From: Brachycybe producta
Lineage: Eukaryota > Arthropoda > Diplopoda > Playtdesmida > Andrognathidae
Assembly: GCA_036925085.1 (NCBI GenBank)
Contig: JAUPFP010000030.1
Span: forward strand, 2,203,045 to 2,267,044
DNA: 64,000 bases
Direction of reading: 5' to 3'
The notes under the pieces are model-generated. The model saw only the letters and a program-made list of their open reading frames with translations, made no database searches and was not told the DNA's origin. Both the position numbers and the translations under genes were made by a program. Positions 58,006 to 64,000 of the stretch are shown in pieces (the first letter of the stretch is position 1; each line of letters starts with the position of its first letter).

Positions 58006-60172
58006 AAATGGCCAGTAATAATTGTAATATGAATCGATATGTGCAAAAATTTCTCTCATTTTGTAACAGTGGTCACTGGTCACCCCTACCCAAATATAAT
58101 TGCCCTGCACAGTTTACTTCAGCTACTTTGCAAAAGAAGAAAAATGCACAACATTACAACATCATCTCTAAATGATAGCACAAAGGCTGTATCGATTTTG
58201 CACAATGGCAAGGGTTGGAGGTGGAGGCTAGCTATTTGGGAATTATATTAGGGCAATTTAGCACACCCACTGTGCTGGCATTTTGAAAAACCAAATTAAT
58301 ATCCTCTACCACTAGTTCCCTAAACATATGGCCACTAGTGAAAGGAAACTAGCAAACTCCAACCAAATTAACTAAAAGCATTAGTAGCCTCCAACCCTTG
58401 TGAGATGAAACACATCAGCACAAAGTTGAATAAAGTACAACATAGTCACCAAGATCTACCTAACTGTAAATGTGTAGATATTTTACTTTCCTCAGGTGTT
58501 AAATTGCTTAGCAACAAAAAACTGAATATACTGTGATATATATCTCTAGTATATAAACCCCCCTTACCATTTGTACCAGGTACCAACAAGAATCATAGAT
58601 GACAACAACAAGTAGAAACCAGTTTCAAAAAAATGTGGAATGCATTTCCAAATTATTAAATATTGTGTGTATTACTATTATTACACGTACACACACACAT
58701 AATAGTTGCACATTTTAAATGTAATAATTATAATTATGTAAAATTATTGCAACATTTAATGAATTAAGAAATAATACTAAAACTGTTGAAGGATTCATCA
58801 AAGGGTCGATTACAGATTCTAGTTTAATTATGTTTTTTTTTAAAGTTGAATGGCCTATGTGGCCATACCATATACAAAAAAACACAAACTAATAGAAAAA
58901 AAGTTAAGTTCTAAAGGGTTTTTCTTGGAAGACCCTTTTTACTTTTAGAAATGTTTTTTTGATTTTATAGATGAAATCTCTCATTTTCGCCCAGATCTCT
59001 TTAGATCTGGTTTTAAAAAAAAAAGTGTCACAAATAATAAATTCTTCTTTCACATATATATTAGGGTTATATTTTCAAATGTATATGTGTGTGTATGTGT
59101 AATATGTGTAATGTCATGGGCGTGACATATCACAGCTGTTTTCTGCTAAGCAATAAATTTAACAATGCACTTGACACATAGAACAACACATGAAGTTAAA
59201 GCAAACTTTTCAACAAAAAGTTGATGACTGAACTTTCAATTTGGACACAAAGTGAACAATAGACATAACATTTCTTTCAATACTCACTTTGTTAGGAAAA
59301 CTAATGCCCTTTTTTGAGTTAGAAAAAAAAAAGTATCGTCAACAAACTTCTGTATTATCTACTGTATATTAATAGGTGTAGGGGAATTTCAAATGCGCCT
59401 ATACAAAAACAAATTTTGCCATAACATGCAGAACATACAAAATTAAAGGTTTCCAACTGATCTACATGAAAACGCTAGAGAGAAGTCCCGGAAAAATTGC
59501 AGAAGTCATTTCTTTACAAAAATGAATGTACCTCATTAAAGAAAAAAATAATAAAGCACAGGTTGAGGCTTTTTCTTTGCATTACATAGGTGAACCCTTA
59601 TGGCATCTAAATACTGTGCATATGATAGTGTTAGACGCCATGTATGTACACTTAATTGCTTCAAAATCTTACCTTCTTCTCCAAGCATTCACTATATGTA
59701 TAGCAAAGAATACTACTATATTTTTTACAATGCATAACTCTAGACTTTACGTTGTAGTCCCATTTCCTTGCGTGCAAGTTGCACGACGGGTTTACTAGTT
59801 ATTATTATTATTATTATATTAATATAAAATACCATACTCACTTTTGAGTAAATCATCTGATTCATTTGCCTGAGTCTCGTGGCATTTCTTTTGATACAAA
59901 TCTTCAAATCTCTTAAAACTTATTTTTTTATATATAAATTCTGTTATTAACTTGTATAGAACTTCAGTACATGATTTGCATACATAAGTATATTTCATAC
60001 ATGGTACTTGTTGATGGTAATAATATCATCTAAAGAAAAATGTCACTGTACAACCGGAAAGTCAAGTTCTCAAGTTTTACAAACACAAATACCTCTGCAA
60101 ACAAACAAGTGCCAAAATAAATTACCATTTATACTAAACTGGTCCAATAAATGGCACTGACACAAAGTAGAA

Positions 60173-60446
60173 GGGCTCGGATTTTTATGCAATCTCAAGC
60201 AAATGTTTCTCAATTTGTGGCCCAAGTGCCAATTGTAATGCTTTATTTTTAATGAAAAAGGCTGGTAAGAGGCTAGATGTCTTGTTTGCTATCAGTTGTC
60301 AACTATATTTCTAGCCTGTAACCAGTGTTTTTGATTTAAAAACACCATAATTGTTGGTTGATCTAAATGGGATTCTTACTTCACAATTCACTCTTGTGAC
60401 ACGAATTGAGAAACAGTTGCTTAATAATGCATAAAAATCCGAGCCC
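60173..60446. mobile_element. Fold-back MITE, GGGCTCGGATTTTTATG family
   Basis: Ends GGGCTCGGATTTTTATGCAA and AATGCATAAAAATCCGAGCC are nearly perfect inverted repeats. The inner AAGGCTGGTAAGAGGCTAGA and TAGCCTGTAACCAGTG match the copy at 14188. I find no target duplication here. Confidence 0.7.
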
Positions 60447-61279
60447 CATTAATAATAGTCTAAAATTCAAATTACCTATAGGCACTAAAGCTATATTTTT
60501 CATATCTAGTAACACATCCCTCTAGAAAATTGTAACACTTTGTGTGAAATTATTTTAATACAAAAAAGGTTATTGAACTCTTCTTTAGGTAGTGTTAGGT
60601 TGGTGCCTGGACCCAAAGTCAATTCACACAAGTGACACCAACCCCCACAATGCAATGCAGTCTATTACAGCATAAACACCTGTTAAAGTGACCTCTTATG
60701 ACAACAGAATAGACTGACCAGTGGGTGTTAAAGAAGTACTTTTTGGCAGGGTTAGAGAGAGGGAGGAGAATGTTTTCATCATTCAATTCAATTACAGCTA
60801 TTCTATCATGGCAACCATTTCTTCCCACCCTCCCCTCTTATGGAATCTATAGTGGTGCCTCTTGTTCTCTTTTTTTTCTGGTGGCGCAAATAGAGAAGAA
60901 GCCCAGGGGGCGCACGCCCCTTATATTATTGCATGCTATATGGAGGAGTAACCGCAAAGATCATGGTTATGCCAATTGAACAACAACAACAACAACCACC
61001 ACCAATAATGGGAATTGCCTCTGGTGTCCTTACTGCATCTTATTGTTGATGTAAGAATTTACACACAAAAAAAAACAATACAAACATACAGATTGTGCAC
61101 AAAACAAGTGCACAACAATTTATGCTTGCAAAATTGAACATATTCATTACTAGACGATTTTTGCACGTATATGCTTGTAATTTTGGTTATTTGTACAGAG
61201 AATTTACTTCCAGAGCAGGTTATGCATGGGAAATATTTTGATTTAGGGGATTTATATTGTGCTATTGAACAAGGAATAT

Positions 61280-61440
61280 ATATTAAATGCTGCTATTCAA
61301 CTCAATATTATATTTGCATGGAGAATTGTTACAGTAGGTGATAAAAGTTTAATGTTACAATGCATTTCTATGCTACTTTTGAATTAAATAGTCCCTCTGC
61401 CACAGGTCCTCCAAGCTGCTTGCAGAGAATTATTCAAATT
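61280..61440 (+). repeat. SINE-like dispersed repeat copy
   Basis: TGCATTTCTATGCTACTTTT, CCCTCTGCCACAGGTCCTCC and AAGCTGCTTGCAGAGAATTA are in the family order. Confidence 0.5.
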
Positions 61441-61450
61441 CTAATACTTG

Positions 61451-61742
61451 CGCACTGATTTTTATGCAATATCAGCTAAATATCACAAATGTTTCTCAAT
61501 TTGTGGCTCAAGTGCCAATTGAAAAGTAATCAATGTCATCATCAACTGCAATTATGCTTTTTCTAATCAAAAATGCTGGTTAGAGGCTAATATCTGGTTA
61601 GTAATTACTATCGGTTGTCACTAGAAAGTTCTAACTTCTAACCAGCGTTTTTAATTGAAAAAAACTTAATTGTTTGTTAATCAAAATGGAATTGTTACTT
61701 AATAATTGTTTCTTGGCTAAAAAACACAAAAATCCGAGCCCT
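61451..61742. mobile_element. Fold-back MITE, GGGCTCGGATTTTTATG family, worn left end
   Basis: CGCACTGATTTTTATGCAAT at left and CACAAAAATCCGAGCCCT at right. GCTGGTTAGAGGCTAA and TTCTAACTTCTAACCAGC are mirrored inside. It directly follows a SINE-like copy. Confidence 0.6.
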
Positions 61743-63409
61743 ATTCATTAGCCAAACACTCTGTATTCTGTAGGTTATTTCCAGATCCCATGAATGGAGG
61801 AGTGACCCAACTTCACACATTTCTTTCTGTTTTTTTTTATTGCTATCTATTTTTTTTGTTCTCAACTAAAAGAATTCCAACTTGAACAAATGGAAAAGCA
61901 AAAATGCATCAAGTTGGGAAAATATCATAAAAAATAATTAGCCAATAGTCCTAATGTAAACATGAAATTGGTATAGAAGGGACTTGAATAAAGCCTCATT
62001 TTTTTACCCTTGAATGTACTTCATTCCTAGCCTTATTTCCACCTCCATTTACTCCCCCCCCCACCACCACCTTTATAAGGTAAAGGCCCCATTTCAAAAG
62101 TTATAAAACCGAGTTCTTTCTTTATATTATCACTCCCTATATTCAATTATTAAAAATTGTTAATTTTTTTATATTATAATAATAATAAAGGTAACCACTC
62201 CCCTACCAACATCCTTCCAACGAGCACTACCACCAAACACACATACCAATTGCATACCATTTCCGTTGTGCACATTTCGCACACATGCTGAGAAACAACA
62301 ATTTTCACTTGTGTTATATGTTACATGATGATAGATGATGGTATTTTGGATACCAGGGTCCATAATAAACGGAAATTAGACGTGTGGCGAATTAAATTAC
62401 TTATGTAATTGCATACTTGAAATACATGAAAGACTTTTTTTTTCTCTTCTTAATTAAAGCCAACTGTGGACTGTTGCATTTACTATCTTTGAAAAAGATC
62501 TAGTCAAAACTAGTCAAAATTAAACAAAAAAATACATAAAAATTAATAAGGGGAGGTGAAATATTATTTGCAACTAAATTCGTTGCTTTTAATAAGCGGA
62601 AATTCATTTTTATTAGCGTATAACAACACGAATTGTATGTAATTTGTAGCCTGCAGGCATACATACAGAAAATATCTTACTAAGTTTATTTTACTTAAAG
62701 AATTAATTACTAAAGTAACTTTTGCAGGTGAATTCTCAAGTACATTTTTTTATTCTCAAGGATGTTCGTTCTTCTTGATGCATTAATATTCTTAGGTTGT
62801 TGTCTCCAAGGAATACATTCAACATTATCTTGGATATACATTATCATTATTTAATAGTAATAATTAGTGTTAAAAAGTAGTCAAACTAACTAGACTTGAT
62901 TAATTGAATAAATTACAAATGAAACACACTTGTAGCTTCTCTAATGAGTTACTTTAGTGATTAATTCAAAATTTAATTGACTGATGAAATTACTCATAAT
63001 TCAACGCGGTTTGTTATCTTCGAAATTGAACAGTGTCTAGCTGTCTATTCATAATGAATTCATGTTAAATGTTTAGTAAAAGTGTATATATGTATGTATG
63101 TATCATTGCATGCAATGCACATTCCACTTTTTTTTGTAGAACTGTGTGGTTTTTTTTTTTCATTTCAACAGTAGACAGCATTGTGTCAAGAAATGTAGGC
63201 CAACAACCTAATTTTCTTCCGGCCTTGATAAAAAACACACCTCAACTTCCAACAATTGTTAAGACTACTGTACTGACATTGTTGAGCGGATATATTATAT
63301 TCACTTATTCAACTTACTACCGTTAGGCCAACAAGTAAAAACTCAAAAGTGAAAATACAGCATGTTGAGCTCACATGTGGCCCTCAACTTACCCTGACCT
63401 TTCTAGGTT

Positions 63410-63555
63410 CAGCAATATTATATTTGCATTGCATGGGAAATAGTTATACATGTCGAAGTTTATTTTGACAATGTATTTCTATGCTGCTTTCGGAATACAT
63501 AGATCCTCTGCCACTGGCCCTCTAGGTTGCTTGTAGAGTAATTATTCAAATTCGA
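63410..63555 (+). repeat. SINE-like dispersed repeat copy
   Basis: TGACAATGTATTTCTATGCT, CCTCTGCCACTGGCCCTCTA and GGTTGCTTGTAGAGTAATTA, closest to the copy at 61280. Confidence 0.5.
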
Positions 63556-63833
63556 ATATTGGTTTAAGCTTATATTGACATTGTCATATTAATATATTGT
63601 GACATACTTGTATATGTGCTTGGAAAATGAGGTACATAGCTTTTTTTAGCTACTTTTTTAAATAAAATTCAAAGTTTATTTCAAACTAGAAAAGTAAATA
63701 ACATTAATTAATAATAAATTTTAAAAGTAAATCTATTATGAGAGTTTTTTCTAAGTAGCCATTGCAAGCTAGGCAAATTAAAAAAAACAATGAATGGCTG
63801 CATTTTAGAAGCACCATTAAGGAATAATTAAGT

Positions 63834-64000
63834 GTTTTAGAAACTAGAAGAGTAACTAAATGAAAATCAATTAGTAATATTTTTATGTTGATATCTTTCA
63901 AAGTTTAATAAAAATATTCCTAAGTTTGAAATTCAAAGGAAATTTTTATAGCAGTTTTCTCTTCAAGTTGGGCCAAAAAACTAAAATATTTACTGATAAA
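63834..64000. mobile_element. Palindromic TTAA MITE, cut by window end
   Basis: AGTGTTTTAGAAACTAGAAG then TTTTTATGTTGATATCTTTC, the left half of the family. The mirror half would lie beyond the window. Confidence 0.5.

Larger units (their letters stand above)
52121..64000 (+). other. Probable intron 1 of GDF8/11 copy 2 (open at window end)
   Basis: No exon resembling the propeptide or mature ligand exons is present on either strand. The interval is rich in dispersed repeats: fold-back copies at 52421-52535, 60173-60446 and 61451-61742, SINE-like copies at 54880-55070, 57805-58005, 61280-61440 and 63410-63555, a GA run at 56805-56830, a purine-rich tract at about 57205-57260, and a palindromic MITE truncated by the window edge (63834-64000). 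The remainder is AT-rich with nothing recognisable. Confidence 0.6.

Noticed and set aside
59526..59798. 90-codon plus-strand open frame with ATG
   Set aside because: No similarity recognised, AT-typical composition, inside a repeat-rich presumptive intron. Kept as chance.
52121..64000. Search for exons 2 and 3 of GDF copy 2
   Set aside because: I looked for the propeptide strand [14 protein letters not shown] and the CCRYPL-like mature motif on both strands and found neither.
1..64000. CRISPR array, operon structure, bacterial RBS or phage genes
   Set aside because: Introns, UTRs, MITEs and metazoan gene families show this is animal nuclear DNA. The tandem repeats lack the unit and spacer pattern of CRISPR.

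Overview
The window is nuclear DNA from an animal. Genes are split by GT-AG introns, the background is AT-rich, and microsatellites and short non-autonomous DNA transposons (MITEs) are abundant. The GDF8/11-type ligand and the CAP protein resemble those of bilaterians. The mature ligand and the Ser-rich CAP domain look most like arthropods, possibly a chelicerate, but this is a guess from remembered family patterns and not a proven placement.

Five protein-coding loci can be supported; where a gene is complete, its reading frame joins across every splice site. (1) 1706-16855 (+): a complete three-exon myostatin/GDF11 (myoglianin-type) TGF-beta ligand of 565 residues, with a 12.6 kb first intron. 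(2) 29358-32054 (-): a five-exon ABITRAM (FAM206A/Simiate) homologue of 191 residues. (3) 34762-41922 (+): an eleven-exon ATRIP homologue of 764 residues, the ATR-interacting DNA-damage checkpoint partner. (4) 44580-46749 (+): a seven-exon secreted CAP/venom-allergen-5-like protein of 259 residues. (5) 51484-52120 (+): the first coding exon of a second GDF8/11-type gene; its remaining exons are not in the window.

Layout: 1-1.7 kb is upstream sequence of GDF copy 1. 1.7-16.9 kb is GDF copy 1, mostly intron. 16.9-29.3 kb is a gene-poor spacer with several fold-back elements. 29.3-47 kb is a compact block of three genes: ABITRAM on minus, then ATRIP and CAP on plus. 47-51.4 kb is a spacer. 51.5 kb onward is exon 1 of GDF copy 2, followed by about 12 kb that is probably its first intron.

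The two GDF genes are same-strand paralogues about 50 kb apart, enclosing three unrelated genes. They share the propeptide core and the phase of the first intron but differ completely in their repeat-rich N-terminal extensions. The five genes do not form one pathway: two encode secreted growth-factor precursors, one a secreted CAP protein, one a checkpoint adaptor and one a probable actin/transcription regulator.

The most distinctive non-coding feature is a set of MITE families. Several have readable boundaries: TTAA-flanked fold-backs (including two neighbours sharing one TTAA), an element with a perfect 8-bp target duplication, a TA-flanked Tc1/mariner-type palindrome, and a roughly 370-bp palindrome family with at least eight recognisable copies, some lying within about 50 bp of exons.
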